Source of the DNA: Sphingorhabdus sp. YGSMI21
Lineage (GTDB): Bacteria; Pseudomonadota; Alphaproteobacteria; Sphingomonadales; Sphingomonadaceae
Direction of reading: 5' to 3'
Length of the DNA stretch: 64,000 bases
Assembly (NCBI RefSeq): GCF_002776575.1
Contig: NZ_CP022548.1
Coordinates: forward strand, 2,309,001 to 2,373,000
Part shown: piece after piece, positions 16,557 through 25,999 of the stretch
How positions within the stretch are numbered: the stretch's first letter is position 1
How the letters are laid out: every line of letters begins with the position of its first letter
Program-made: the position numbers and the translations under genes
The notes under the pieces: generated by a model
What the model saw: the letters and a program-made list of their open reading frames with translations, nothing else
What the model was told of the DNA's origin: nothing
The model's database searches: none

Positions 16557-18761
16557 GTGAAAACACTTAAGCGTCTGGGCATCGGGCTGCTCGCGATCAT
16601 TGTGCTGCTGGCTATTGGCCTTGCTGTCTGGGAGCCGATCAGCGTTGCGGAATCCGCGCCGCCGCCGGAAGGCGCCTATGAAGCCCGCATTGTCCGCGAT
16701 GAATTCGGCGTGCCGCATATTTTCGGCAAGACCGATGCCGATGTCGCTTATGGCGTGGCTTATGCCCATGCGGAAGACGATTTCTCCACGCTGCAGGAAG
16801 TGACCGCGATGACGCGGGGCCGGATGGCGACGCTCAACGGATCCGAAAGCGCGCCGATCGACTATATCGCAGCGCTCCTCGACGTGCGCGGGACGGTGAG
16901 CCGCAAATATGACACTCTGCCGGCCGATGTCCGCGCGGTGCTCGACGGCTACGCGTCCGGACTCAACGCTTATGCGGCGGAGCATCCCGAAGAGGTGAAG
17001 CTCGCGAAACTATTCCCCGTCAACGGGCAGGATATTGCCGCCGGATTCGTGCTGCGTTCGCCCTTTTTCTTCGGTCTCAACAACCCGATCGAAGCGCTGG
17101 TTCAGAACAAGCCGCTGCCGCGCGAGGGCGGTCCGCGTCTCTCCGACGAGCCGGTCAAGACCTCGATCCATCCGCTCAGCCCCGACAAGCTGATCGAGGA
17201 GGACTCGGCTACACCGGTCGGCCCCGACCCCGACGAGAATGGCTCCAACGCCTATGCGCTTGCGCCGGAACTCTCGCCCGAAGGCAAGACGCGCCTGATC
17301 TCCAATTCGCACCAGCCGTTGCGCGGCAATGTCGCTTGGTACGAACTGGTCGTGCACAGCGAAGAAGGCTGGGATTTTGCCGGCGCCAATTTCCCCGGTT
17401 CGCCGTTCCCGTTTCTCGGGCACAACAAATATCTCGGCTGGACCAATACGGTTAACCGCCCCGATCTGGTCGATATCTACAAGCTGACGCTGAATGACAA
17501 GAAAGACGCCTATCGCTTTAATGGTGAATGGAAGCCGCTGGAGAAAAAGCGCGTCTGGCTGAAGATCAAGTTCGGGCCGTTCGTCATTCCCTATCCGCAG
17601 GTCGCCTATCGTTCGATCCACGGGCCGGTGATCATGAACGACAACGGCGCCTATGCGCTGCGCTATGCCGGTATCGACGAGCTCGACATGCTGACCCAAT
17701 ATTACCGGATCAACAAGGCGCGCAATTTCGACGAATGGCAGGCGGCGATGGCCGGGCAGGGCGTCCCGGCGACCAATTTCATCTATGCCGATGCGCAGGG
17801 CAATATCGGGATGTACTATAACGCGATGTTCCCCGACCGGCCCGAGGGCTATGACTGGCGCGGGATATTGCCCGGAGACAGTTCAAAGGCGCTGTGGCAG
17901 AAAACCCTGCCGTTCACTCGCGTACCCGCACTGGTCAATCCGGCTTCGGGTTACGTCATGAACGCCAACAACACGCCCTATATCGCGGCGGGGCCGGGGG
18001 ACGAACTCAAGCCCGACAATTTCTCGCCGCTGCTTGGTGTTGAAAATGACCAGACCAACCGTTCGCGCCGGTCGATTGCCTTGCTGGAGCGCGCCAATGC
18101 CGACGGCAAGATCACCGACGCCGAACTATGGGCCATCAAATATGACACCGGCTACGAGAAAGCGGGCTATGCCAAGGACTGGCTGGACAGGATTGCCGCG
18201 CTCGATCTGAAAGGCAGCGCGAAACTGCTCAAGGCCCAGCAATTGCTGGGCCAGTGGGACTGGAATCTCGACGGCAAGGGGCCGGCGGATGCACTGGCGC
18301 TTATGGTGCTGCGCCCCGCCAACAAGTCGCATTATAACCGCGGCGAGATGCCCGATCCGCGCGAAATATTGCAGGAAACCGTCGACCATCTGACGAAATA
18401 TTTCGACAGGATTGATCCGCCGATGATGGATGTGCTGCGCATGCGCCAGGGCGACGTCGATCTGCCGGTCGACGGCGGCAACGACACGATCCGCGCCTCG
18501 ACCCTGTGGGATGTCGAAGAAGATGGGCGGCTATCGGTGCGTCATGGTGACAGTTTCATCATGTTCATGGAATGGACGAAGGACGGCAAGGTCCACTCCC
18601 GCTCGATCCAGCCCTTCGGCGCCGCAACCACCCGCCCGGACTCGCCGCATTATACCGACCAGATGCAGCTGTTTGTCGACAAGAAGCTGAAGCCGGTGTG
18701 GTTTGATCCGGCAGAGCTGGAGAAACACAAGACGAGTGATAAGGTGGTGCGGGGGAACTGA
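16557..18761 (+). CDS. Penicillin acylase family Ntn hydrolase
   Basis: Amidohydrolase of the penicillin G acylase / acyl-homoserine-lactone acylase family, exported. I start at the GTG 16557 because GGAGAGG lies just before it and a hydrophobic signal/anchor (RLGIGLLAIIVLLAIGLAVW) follows at once; the ATG at 16530 lacks a ribosome site. The alpha chain has VRDEFGVPHIFGKTDADVAYG and AYAHAEDDF. The autocatalytic cleavage site is in ENGSNAYAL, with Ser230 as the future N-terminal nucleophile of the beta chain; LISNSHQP and FLGHNKYLGWTNT are typical downstream motifs. The acyl substrate cannot be told. Divergent from clpB. Confidence 0.92.
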   Translation: MKTLKRLGIGLLAIIVLLAIGLAVWEPISVAESAPPPEGAYEARIVRDEFGVPHIFGKTDADVAYGVAYAHAEDDFSTLQEVTAMTRGRMATLNGSESAPIDYIAALLDVRGTVSRKYDTLPADVRAVLDGYASGLNAYAAEHPEEVKLAKLFPVNGQDIAAGFVLRSPFFFGLNNPIEALVQNKPLPREGGPRLSDEPVKTSIHPLSPDKLIEEDSATPVGPDPDENGSNAYALAPELSPEGKTRLISNSHQPLRGNVAWYELVVHSEEGWDFAGANFPGSPFPFLGHNKYLGWTNTVNRPDLVDIYKLTLNDKKDAYRFNGEWKPLEKKRVWLKIKFGPFVIPYPQVAYRSIHGPVIMNDNGAYALRYAGIDELDMLTQYYRINKARNFDEWQAAMAGQGVPATNFIYADAQGNIGMYYNAMFPDRPEGYDWRGILPGDSSKALWQKTLPFTRVPALVNPASGYVMNANNTPYIAAGPGDELKPDNFSPLLGVENDQTNRSRRSIALLERANADGKITDAELWAIKYDTGYEKAGYAKDWLDRIAALDLKGSAKLLKAQQLLGQWDWNLDGKGPADALALMVLRPANKSHYNRGEMPDPREILQETVDHLTKYFDRIDPPMMDVLRMRQGDVDLPVDGGNDTIRASTLWDVEEDGRLSVRHGDSFIMFMEWTKDGKVHSRSIQPFGAATTRPDSPHYTDQMQLFVDKKLKPVWFDPAELEKHKTSDKVVRGN

Positions 18762-18774
18762 CAGACCGGCACGC

Positions 18775-18860
18775 CTAGCCCGCAGGGCTCCGCGTCACGC
18801 GCGGAGCACATGGAGAGAATTGTGCTCCGCACTTGATGCGGAGCTCTGGAGGCAAGCGAA
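18775..18860. repeat. REP-like double hairpin, upstream copy
   Basis: CTAGCCCGCAG is followed by two hairpins built on the same core: GCTCCGCG-tca-CGCGCGGAGC and GTGCTCCGCA-cttga-TGCGGAGC, then TGGAGGCAA. The copy ends 11 bases before the GIY-YIG start and is repeated in the same orientation after that gene. Confidence 0.85.
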
Positions 18861-18871
18861 ATGGCAATTCC

Positions 18872-19162
18872 ATGACCAGATCCGGCTACGTCTATCTCAT
18901 GGCCAACCGCCGGCGCGGAAAAACCTATCTCGGCGTCACCAGCAATCTGGTGCAGCGCGTCTATCAGCATCGCAACAAGCTGATCGAGGGATATTCGAAG
19001 GAACATGATTGTTCCTTGCTGGTCTGGTTTGAAACGCATGATGATATTCAGGACGCAAGGGCGCGTGAATGGAAACTCAAGAAATGGCGCCGGGAATGGA
19101 AAATAGCGCTGATTGAGGAGGGTAACCCCGAATGGCGCGATCTCTACCACGATATCGTCTAG
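18872..19162 (+). CDS. GIY-YIG nuclease superfamily protein
   Basis: Single-domain GIY-YIG protein of 96 aa. The N-terminal motif reads GYVYLMANRRRGKTYLGVTSNL, that is the GIY (here GYVY) and YIG (YLG) strands, followed by the arginine of LVQRVYQHRNK and the Glu-containing DAREREW-type helix (seen as ARAREWKLKKWRR). These are the catalytic elements of UvrC-like and homing nucleases. It lies between two direct copies of a REP-like double hairpin, and its TAG stop is inside the second copy, so gene and repeat form one duplicated-border unit. Start at 18872 (MTRSGYVYL) rather than the in-frame 18833 within the repeat. Confidence 0.88.
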   Translation: MTRSGYVYLMANRRRGKTYLGVTSNLVQRVYQHRNKLIEGYSKEHDCSLLVWFETHDDIQDARAREWKLKKWRREWKIALIEEGNPEWRDLYHDIV

Positions 19163-19260
19163 CCCGCAGTGCTCCGCGTCAAGCGCGGAGCACATTATTG
19201 CAGGCGCTCGCTGGAACAAATGCTGTGCTCCGCACGTGATGCGGAGCTTTGGAGGCAAAC
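19159..19260. repeat. REP-like double hairpin, downstream copy
   Basis: Second direct copy of the unit at 18775-18860: CTAGCCCGCAG, GCTCCGCG-tcaa-GCGCGGAGC, then GTGCTCCGCA-cgtga-TGCGGAGC and TTGGAGGCAAA. It is about 16 bases longer between its hairpins. The GIY-YIG stop codon is the TAG in its first bases. Confidence 0.85.
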
Positions 19261-19588
19261 ACTTCTCTGGGGCGCCCGAAGGCCGCTCCCTGCTTCACTT
19301 GGCAGGTCTATGCGGTGCAAAAGACCTCGCGGCGGAGACTTTCACCCGACCCCGGCCAGTTGCATCTGCCTGCCGACAGGAGGTGAGGCCTCTGTCGTTT
19401 GAACCGGAACATCCGGCGAAAAATACGGCGAGCGCCAAAGTGGTGCGATCGACTGGCAAAGCGGCAGGATATGATCACGCCAATGATGGTCACGACCTTC
19501 GGGATCACCTGATATGACAGTGTCTTAAAGCATCGGGATATGACAGGTTCGCTCAAAATCATATCGCGAGCACAGGAGAATCGCCACC
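19261..19588 (+). other. Gene-free region before alcohol dehydrogenase
   Basis: About 330 bases with no supportable gene; open frames here start inside the REP-like copy and have no recognisable product. It presumably contains the promoter of the downstream dehydrogenase, which I could not pinpoint. Confidence 0.5.
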
Positions 19589-20599
19589 ATGCGCACTGTA
19601 AAGGCATTTGCAGCCCCTCAGGCCGGAAACCAGCTGGAACCGTTCGAATATCAATTGGGGCCTTTGGGTTCCAACGATATCGATATCAGGGTCGAGCATT
19701 GCGGTCTCTGCCATACCGACCTCAGCTTGCGCAACAACGCCTGGGGCATCACCGAATTTCCCTTCGTCGGCGGGCATGAAGCCACCGGCACCGTGATCGA
19801 GACGGGCGCTGAAGTGACACATGTCAAGAAAGGCGACCGCGTCGGGCTGGGCGGCCATTCGCATTATTGCATGACCTGTTCACAATGCCTGAACGGCGAT
19901 CACAATCTCTGCGAAACCGTCCAGTCTACGGTGTCACCCGGCCGTCACGGAGCGTTTGCGGACATCGTCCGGGCGTCGGGCGTCAGCGTGATAAAACTGC
20001 CGGACGGACTGGACTCCCGGGATGCAGGGCCATTGTTCTGCGCAGGCATCACCGTTTTCAATCCCTTTGTGAAATTTGACATCAAGCCAACCGACCGCAT
20101 CGCTGTGCTGGGTATTGGTGGCCTGGGGCATCTGGCATTACAATTCGGCAAGGCCTGGGGCTGTCATGTCACGGCGCTGACGTCCAGTGCTTCCAAAAAT
20201 GACGAAGCCGTGGCTTTCGGTGCCCATGACGTGATCAATTCCCGCGACCCCGAAGCCATAGCCGCGGCAGCAGGCAGTTTCGACGTGATTTTGAGCACGG
20301 TCGATGTGGCACTGGACTGGAATGCCATCATTGCCATGCTGAAGCCAAAAGGCCGATTGCATTTTCTCGGTGTTCAGGCTGTGCCTGCCGAGCTGCAGCT
20401 GATGCCGCTGATGTTTTCGCAATTGTCGCTTTCTTCCTCCCTCGTCGGGAGCCCTCGGACACTTGCCGACATGCTTGAGTTTTGCGCGCGCCATAACATC
20501 AAAGCTGTTACCGAGCATTTCCCCTTCGGGAAGATCAACGAGGCGCTGGCGCATCTGGAGAGTGGGGAGGCGCGCTATCGTATCGTGCTGGATAATTGA
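19589..20599 (+). CDS. Zinc-dependent NAD(P) alcohol dehydrogenase
   Basis: Medium-chain dehydrogenase of the cinnamyl-alcohol/YahK-type subgroup, 336 aa, cytoplasmic, interconverting aldehydes and alcohols. Catalytic zinc ligands are in EHCGLCHTDL and VGGHEATG; the structural zinc loop is HYCMTCSQCLNGDHNLC with four cysteines. The Rossmann motif is VLGIGGLGHLALQFGKAWG. The substrate is not deducible. It stands alone, with nadB convergent downstream. Confidence 0.93.
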   Translation: MRTVKAFAAPQAGNQLEPFEYQLGPLGSNDIDIRVEHCGLCHTDLSLRNNAWGITEFPFVGGHEATGTVIETGAEVTHVKKGDRVGLGGHSHYCMTCSQCLNGDHNLCETVQSTVSPGRHGAFADIVRASGVSVIKLPDGLDSRDAGPLFCAGITVFNPFVKFDIKPTDRIAVLGIGGLGHLALQFGKAWGCHVTALTSSASKNDEAVAFGAHDVINSRDPEAIAAAAGSFDVILSTVDVALDWNAIIAMLKPKGRLHFLGVQAVPAELQLMPLMFSQLSLSSSLVGSPRTLADMLEFCARHNIKAVTEHFPFGKINEALAHLESGEARYRIVLDN

Positions 20600-20638
20600 G
20601 GCGGACGCGGACTGCCGGGATTCAGGCTCAAATCAAGC

Positions 20639-22231
20639 CTAAGGCACCAACACCGTATCCACCGCCTCATCCGACAATTCCGGATAGTCGGTAATATAAT
20701 GCAGCCCCCGGCTTTCCTTCCTAGCCAGCGCTGACTTCACGATCAGATCCGCCACCTCGATCAGATTGCGCAGTTCGATCAGATCCTGGGTGACGCGGAA
20801 ATTGCTGTAATATTCCTCGACCTCTTCACGCAGCAGATTGATGCGGTTCTGGGCGCGTTCGAGGCGTTTGGTGGTGCGGACGATGCCGACATAATTCCAC
20901 ATGAAACGGCGGATTTCGGTCCAGGTCTGCTTGATCACGACTTCCTCGTCGCTGTCGGTGACGCGGCTTTCATCCCACGGGCGGATTGCCGGCGGGGCAG
21001 GGAGGTCATCCCAATGTTCGGCGATATCCCGCGCCGCGGCGTCGCCGAAGACGAAACATTCGAGCAGGCTATTGGAGGCCAGACGGTTGGCACCGTGCAG
21101 GCCGCTTTCGCTGGCTTCACCCGCTGCATAAAGGCCGGGCAAGTCGGTGCGGCCGGCCAGATCGATCAATATCCCGCCGCAGGTATAATGTTGTGCGGGA
21201 ACCACCGGAATCGGACCGGTTGTCATGTCGATGCCCAAGCCGATCAGCTTTTCATAGATATTCGGGAAATGCCCCTTCACAAATTCCGGATCGCGGTGGG
21301 AAATGTCGAGATGGACATAGTCCAGCCCGAGCCGTTTGATCTCGTGGTCATTGGCGCGGGCGACAATATCGCGCGGGGCCAGTTCCATCCGTTCCGGATC
21401 GAAACGCTGCATGAAGCGGTCACCGGCTTCGTCGCCGGCATCGGCGGGCAGTTTGAGATGCCCGCCTTCGCCGCGCACCGCTTCGGTGATCAGGAAATTC
21501 TTGACCTCGAGATTATAGAGGCAGGTCGGATGGAACTGCATCATCTCCATATTGGAAACCCGCGCACCCGCCCGCCAGGCCATGGCGATGCCGTCGCCGG
21601 TCGCGCCGCGCGGTGCGGTCGAGAAGAGATAGGTTCGTCCGGCCCCGCCGCTGGCCATGATTGTCGCGCGCGAAGTCAGCGTTTCGACATGGCCGGTTTC
21701 GTTGTTCAGCGCATAGACGCCCCAGACATTTTTGGCGCCGGTCGGGGTTTCCGCATGGCGGTCGACGATCAGGTCAATCGCCACCATATGCGGGCGTAGC
21801 GTGATATTCGGGTGCGCGGCAGCGGTATTCTGCAAGGCTTCCTGCACCGCCCAGCCGGTTGCGTCGTCAACATGGACGATGCGCCGGTGGCTGTGCCCGC
21901 CTTCGCGGGTGAGATGCAGGACTTCCGCCTCCTTGTTGAAGGGGACGCCCATGTCTTCCAGTCGCTCAATCGCGGCTGGTGCATTTTCCACGACAAATTC
22001 GACGGTTTCGCGGCGGTTCAGCCCGGCACCGGCAACCATCGTATCGTTGATATGATTTTCAAACGTGTCGCCCGCGTCGAGCACGGCGGCAATCCCGCCC
22101 TGCGCCCAGGCCGTAGAGCCGCCGGTCAGTTCACCCTTGGCCAGCACCAGCACCTTGTGGGTACGGGCCAGCGTGATGGCTGCGCTCAGTCCAGCTGCAC
22201 CGGATCCGACTATGATAACGTCATGATTCAA
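20639..22231 (-). CDS. nadB: L-aspartate oxidase
   Basis: FAD enzyme making iminoaspartate from aspartate, the first step of de novo NAD synthesis, handing over to quinolinate synthase (NadA, not in this window). 530 aa. The FAD dinucleotide motif VGSGAAGLSAAITLA opens the protein; TREGGHSHRRIVHVDDATG, MASGGAGRTYLFSTAP, RGEGGHLKLP and the HGANRLASNSLLECFVFG flavin/active-site segment are all characteristic, distinguishing it from succinate dehydrogenase flavoprotein. C-terminal helical domain is complete. Confidence 0.95.
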   Translation of the reverse strand: MNHDVIIVGSGAAGLSAAITLARTHKVLVLAKGELTGGSTAWAQGGIAAVLDAGDTFENHINDTMVAGAGLNRRETVEFVVENAPAAIERLEDMGVPFNKEAEVLHLTREGGHSHRRIVHVDDATGWAVQEALQNTAAAHPNITLRPHMVAIDLIVDRHAETPTGAKNVWGVYALNNETGHVETLTSRATIMASGGAGRTYLFSTAPRGATGDGIAMAWRAGARVSNMEMMQFHPTCLYNLEVKNFLITEAVRGEGGHLKLPADAGDEAGDRFMQRFDPERMELAPRDIVARANDHEIKRLGLDYVHLDISHRDPEFVKGHFPNIYEKLIGLGIDMTTGPIPVVPAQHYTCGGILIDLAGRTDLPGLYAAGEASESGLHGANRLASNSLLECFVFGDAAARDIAEHWDDLPAPPAIRPWDESRVTDSDEEVVIKQTWTEIRRFMWNYVGIVRTTKRLERAQNRINLLREEVEEYYSNFRVTQDLIELRNLIEVADLIVKSALARKESRGLHYITDYPELSDEAVDTVLVP

Positions 22232-22240
22232 TTTAAAATT

Positions 22241-22306
22241 CCGTTCGTCCCGAGCCTGTCGAAGGACCGCTCTCCGCTAAATGCCGTGGTTCGACTGGTT
22301 CACCAT
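22241..22306. repeat. Degenerate CCTGTCGAAGGA-type intergenic repeat
   Basis: GTTCGTCCCGAGCCTGTCGAA and a facing GTGGTTCGACTGGTTCACC half resemble the dispersed CTGAGCCTGTCGAAGG palindromes common between sphingomonad genes; another half-copy is near base 668. It fills the gap between nadB and the ABC gene. Confidence 0.55.
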
Positions 22307-22333
22307 TGGCGGCCCCCGGCGCGTACATAATTC

Positions 22334-23272
22334 TCACGCCGCTTTGGCGCGGGTCAGGTTGAGAAACACATCCTCGAGATCCGCTTCTCTGGTGGTAACC
22401 TCGACGATGGCAAAGCCGCGCTCCTGAACCGCCGCCATCACCCCGCCGGCGTTGGTGCGGTCCTTGTTATAGGTCACCGCCACCGTGCGCGGACCGATAA
22501 TCTCGGCCTTCTCGAACAGCTTGTTGGCGAAGGACACCGCGTCCTGCGCCTCGCTGATGTCGCGGTCCAGCGTCAGCTCGACCAGCTTTTCGCGCGCCAT
22601 GTCGACCAGTTCCGGCGTCGGCTTGTTGGCGATCAGCTTGCCGTGATTGATAATCGCGATGCGGTCGCAGAGATTCTCCGCTTCTTCGAGATAATGGGTC
22701 GTCAGAACGATGGTCACGCCGGCCTTGTTGAGTTCGACGACATATTCCCACAATTGTTGGCGCAGGTCGATATCGACGCCCGCGGTCGGCTCGTCGAGCA
22801 CCAGAATTGGTGGTGAATGGACCATGGCCTTGGCCACCAGCAGCCGCCGCTTCATCCCGCCCGACAGCGTTCGGGCATAAGCGTCGGCCTTGTCTTCCAG
22901 ATGGACGGCGCGCAGCAATTCCATGGTCCGGCGTTTCGCTTTCGGTACACCATAGAGGCCGGCCTGCACTTCCAGTGCTTCGGAAGGTGTGAAGAAGGGA
23001 TCGAAGATGATTTCCTGCGGCACGATGCCGATCGACGCTTTCGCATTGCGCGGGCTGTCGTCGATATCGAAGCCCCAGATGCTGGCATTGCCACCGGTCT
23101 TGCGGACCATTCCGGAAAGAATGTTGATCAGTGTCGATTTGCCAGCGCCGTTGGGGCCGAGAAGCCCGAAGATTGAACCGCGCGGGACGTCGAAACTGAC
23201 ATCGTCGAGCGCCTGCTTGCCGCCGGCGTAGGTTTTGGAAAGATTCTGTATCGAAATCGCTGCATCATTCAT
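22334..23272 (-). CDS. ABC transporter ATP-binding protein
   Basis: Stand-alone nucleotide-binding subunit of an ABC-2 type exporter, 312 aa. Walker A GLLGPNGAGKSTLINILSG, signature LSGGMKRRLLVAKAM, Walker B PILVLDEPTAGVD and the switch histidine in VLTTHYLEEAENLCDR are complete. The C-terminal extension (about residues 220-312) is of the type found in DrrA/NodI-like exporters. No permease lies next to it, so its partner must be encoded elsewhere. Substrate unknown. Confidence 0.92.
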   Translation of the reverse strand: MNDAAISIQNLSKTYAGGKQALDDVSFDVPRGSIFGLLGPNGAGKSTLINILSGMVRKTGGNASIWGFDIDDSPRNAKASIGIVPQEIIFDPFFTPSEALEVQAGLYGVPKAKRRTMELLRAVHLEDKADAYARTLSGGMKRRLLVAKAMVHSPPILVLDEPTAGVDIDLRQQLWEYVVELNKAGVTIVLTTHYLEEAENLCDRIAIINHGKLIANKPTPELVDMAREKLVELTLDRDISEAQDAVSFANKLFEKAEIIGPRTVAVTYNKDRTNAGGVMAAVQERGFAIVEVTTREADLEDVFLNLTRAKAA

Positions 23273-23702
23273 TGGGGCGGCATACCCATATTAATTCTCA
23301 TAATCAAAGCCTTTGGCAGGGATGTGGTGTTGTGGGGAATTGCGCCCGTCCGCGGCGAGGCAGGTCGCGAGCGACAGCCATCATTCGCCCGGCGGCAGTC
23401 CGGTGGCAATAGGTTGATCCGGTGTTAACCATCTTGCTGCCCCATTTGCTTCATGCCTGCCGACTAGACGGCCCGGAACGGGAAAAACGGAACATCCTGC
23501 CGGCCGGCTGCCTGTCGCAAACGGTGGTGCACGGGCGGCGCGAGCGACCGGTCGAGGGGCAAGATGTCAGATGTTGGCGAATAAATTCAACAACTTGTTC
23601 GGTTGTCTTCAAGGGTTACCGTGATTTTAACCATGCGGGTAAAGGTAAATTTACGACTATCGATCTAAGACAGTTAACAACCGATATAGGACAGATTTTG
23701 TG
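23273..23702. other. 430-bp gene-free region
   Basis: Contains the divergent upstream regions of the ABC ATPase and the DUF4402 gene. The last 120 bases are AT-rich. I see no gene and no named motif. Confidence 0.5.
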
Positions 23703-24245
23703 ATGACCAGAGAACAAATCTTACCACGCCTGATTGGCGGCCTTTTTATCGTGCTTGTCGTTTTGACAGGTGCACCGGCCGCCTTCGCCCAAGCAGCTGA
23801 AAATGATGCCCGGGCTGTGACCATTGGACCATTGTCCGTGGTCAAGACCCGGGACCTGCAATATGGCAACATCATTTCCGGCACCGGGAACGGCACGGTC
23901 ACTATCGATACCCGCAACGGCGATATATCGACAACCGGCGGGGTGACGCTTGCCGGAGGCGTGACCAGCCCGGCCAATTTCATAATCTATGGCGGACCGA
24001 ACCAGATCGTAGAGATATCGATTCCCGGATCGATGCTCGTGACTCATGCAAATGGCACGGACCAGATGCGGATCGACCGGCTGGCGATCGGCAACGGAAA
24101 CCGCAATTTCAGCACCTTCGTGCGCGGCCTGCTAGGGACGCTCGGCATCTATGACCTGACGGTCGGGGGGCGACTGCGCGTGAATCCCAACCAGCAGACA
24201 GGGGCCTATCGCGGATCCTTCATCATGACCGTCGACTATCAATGA
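23703..24245 (+). CDS. DUF4402 domain exported protein
   Basis: Secreted protein of 180 aa, signal peptide ending at AAFAQA. The remainder is beta-rich and matches the DUF4402 pattern: LQYGNIISGTGNGTVTIDT, GVTLAGGVTSPANFIIYG, and a closing RGSFIMTVDYQ. Related proteins resemble pilin-like surface subunits, often near fimbrial chaperones, but none is adjacent here. Start could be the GTG at 23700 or the ATG at 23703. Confidence 0.85.
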   Translation: MTREQILPRLIGGLFIVLVVLTGAPAAFAQAAENDARAVTIGPLSVVKTRDLQYGNIISGTGNGTVTIDTRNGDISTTGGVTLAGGVTSPANFIIYGGPNQIVEISIPGSMLVTHANGTDQMRIDRLAIGNGNRNFSTFVRGLLGTLGIYDLTVGGRLRVNPNQQTGAYRGSFIMTVDYQ

Positions 24246-24313
24246 TGGCGGATCATCATCGCGGGGCGTGAGAAAATATTGCGCCCCCGCAAATCTGTTG
24301 CTAATTCACCGGC

Positions 24314-24523
24314 ATGATCGAAATTCCCGAAATCGTCAAAACTTCCAAGAAGCGCGTGTCCTGTGACGGATCAACCGATATTCCGGGCGGTGCTGCGCTC
24401 GGCCATCCCCGTGTCTGGCTGGAAATCGACGAAAAAGGCTATGTCGAGTGCGGCTATTGCGACCGCCGATTCGTTCTCACCGGCGGTCCTGCCGATGTTT
24501 CTCCGGCGCTGACCGAAGATTAA
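24314..24523 (+). CDS. Zinc-finger (CHCC) protein, NDUFS6-like
   Basis: 69-aa protein with a CHCC zinc site: Cys in RVSCDGS, His in LGHPRVWLEI, and the CGYC pair in YVECGYCDRRFVL. This is the domain of the mitochondrial complex I accessory subunit NDUFS6; alphaproteobacterial homologues probably attach to complex I. It precedes tldD by 48 bases. Confidence 0.88.
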   Translation: MIEIPEIVKTSKKRVSCDGSTDIPGGAALGHPRVWLEIDEKGYVECGYCDRRFVLTGGPADVSPALTED

Positions 24524-24571
24524 TCCGACATAGGGGGTGCAAGCTCCCCAATATATTTCTATATATGGGGG

Positions 24572-25999
24572 ATGACACAAAAGCTTGATCCCCGCTCGTT
24601 TCTCTATCGTCCCGATGGCCTCGATCCGGAGCGCGCCAAAGCGCTCGTTGCCGACAGCCTTTCGGCTTGCGACGATGGCGAACTTTATCTGCAATATAGC
24701 GCGGTGGAGAGTTTCGGCTTTGATGACGGTCGTCTGAAGACCGCCGACTATAGCACCGACAGCGGCTTTGGCCTGCGCGGCGTGTCGGGCGAGATGACCG
24801 GTTTTTCCTACAGCAACGAGACCAGCGAGGCGGCGATCCGTCGCGCCGCCCAGACCCTGCAATTGCTCGATCCGGCGAAGGGCGAGAAAGCCCCGCCACC
24901 ACGCGGCAACAACCGCCATCTTTATGGCGAAGCCAATCCGCTGGAGGCGATACCCTTCGCGAAAAAAGTCGCGCTCTGCCAGCAGATTGACGCCGCCGCC
25001 CGCGCCCGTGATCCTCGCGTTTCCCAGGTTTCCGTGGGCCTCTCGGGCAGCTGGAGCGTTGTCGAAATCGTCCGGCCCGATGGTTTTGTCGCCACCGATG
25101 TGCGGCCTTTGGTCCGGCTCAACGTATCGATCGTCGCCGAACAAAATGGCCGGCGCGAAAGCGGCAGCTTCGGCATGGGCGGGCGTTATCTTTACGACGA
25201 TCTGTTCGAGGAAGCGCGCTGGAACCGCGCCGTCGACGAAGCATTGGCACAGGCTCTGGTCAATCTCGAGAGCGTCGATGCGCCAGCCGGTGAACAGACC
25301 GTGTTGCTCGGCCCGGGCTGGCCCGGCATCATTCTCCACGAAGCGATCGGCCATGGTCTCGAGGGCGATTTCAACCGCAAGGGCACCAGCGCCTTTTCCG
25401 GCAAGATCGGTCAGCGCGTCGCGGCGCCCGGCGTCACCGTGGTCGACGATGGTTCGATCAAGGAACGGCGCGGATCGCTGAGCATCGATGACGAGGGCAC
25501 GCCGACGCAGGAAAATGTCCTGATCGAGGACGGCATATTGAAATGCTATATGCAGGACCGGCTGAATGCCCGTCTGATGGGCGTCCCCGCTACCGGCAAC
25601 GGACGGCGCGAAAGCTATGCCCACGCGCCGATGCCCCGGATGACCAACACCTTCATGCGCGGCGGCAAGGATGACCCGGACGAGCTGATGAGCCGCGTCA
25701 AGAACGGCATTTACGCGAAAAGCTTCGGCGGCGGGCAGGTCGATATCGTCTCGGGCAAATTCGTTTTCTCCTGCACCGAGGCGTACAAGATCGAGAACGG
25801 CAAGCTTGGCGCGCCGATCAAGGGCGCGACGCTGATCGGCGACGGCCCGACCGTGCTGACCAAGGTCGCCGGGATCGGCAATGACATGGCGCTCGACGAA
25901 GGCATCGGCATGTGCGGCAAGGGTGGCCAGTCCGTGCCCGCTGGCGTCGGCCAGCCGACCCTGCTGGTGGAAGGGCTGACCGTCGGGGGGACGGCCTAA
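24572..25999 (+). CDS. tldD: Metalloprotease TldD
   Basis: TldD/E heterodimer subunit that degrades unfolded peptides and matures some modified peptides. 475 aa, complete. The zinc motif HEAIGHGLEGD (HExxxH with following Glu) is about residue 255; other signatures are GFGLRGVSGEMTGFSYSNE, TVVDDGSIKERRGSLSIDDEG and the C-terminal IGNDMALDEGIGMCGKGGQ. The partner pmbA/tldE is not in the window. A long antisense frame over it is a by-product of codon bias. Confidence 0.95.
   Translation: MTQKLDPRSFLYRPDGLDPERAKALVADSLSACDDGELYLQYSAVESFGFDDGRLKTADYSTDSGFGLRGVSGEMTGFSYSNETSEAAIRRAAQTLQLLDPAKGEKAPPPRGNNRHLYGEANPLEAIPFAKKVALCQQIDAAARARDPRVSQVSVGLSGSWSVVEIVRPDGFVATDVRPLVRLNVSIVAEQNGRRESGSFGMGGRYLYDDLFEEARWNRAVDEALAQALVNLESVDAPAGEQTVLLGPGWPGIILHEAIGHGLEGDFNRKGTSAFSGKIGQRVAAPGVTVVDDGSIKERRGSLSIDDEGTPTQENVLIEDGILKCYMQDRLNARLMGVPATGNGRRESYAHAPMPRMTNTFMRGGKDDPDELMSRVKNGIYAKSFGGGQVDIVSGKFVFSCTEAYKIENGKLGAPIKGATLIGDGPTVLTKVAGIGNDMALDEGIGMCGKGGQSVPAGVGQPTLLVEGLTVGGTA

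Noticed and set aside
19113..19517. Frames after the GIY-YIG gene (19113-19517 and 19169-19402)
   Set aside because: They begin within the GIY-YIG gene or the REP-like hairpins and encode low-complexity Cys/Arg/Pro-rich sequence.
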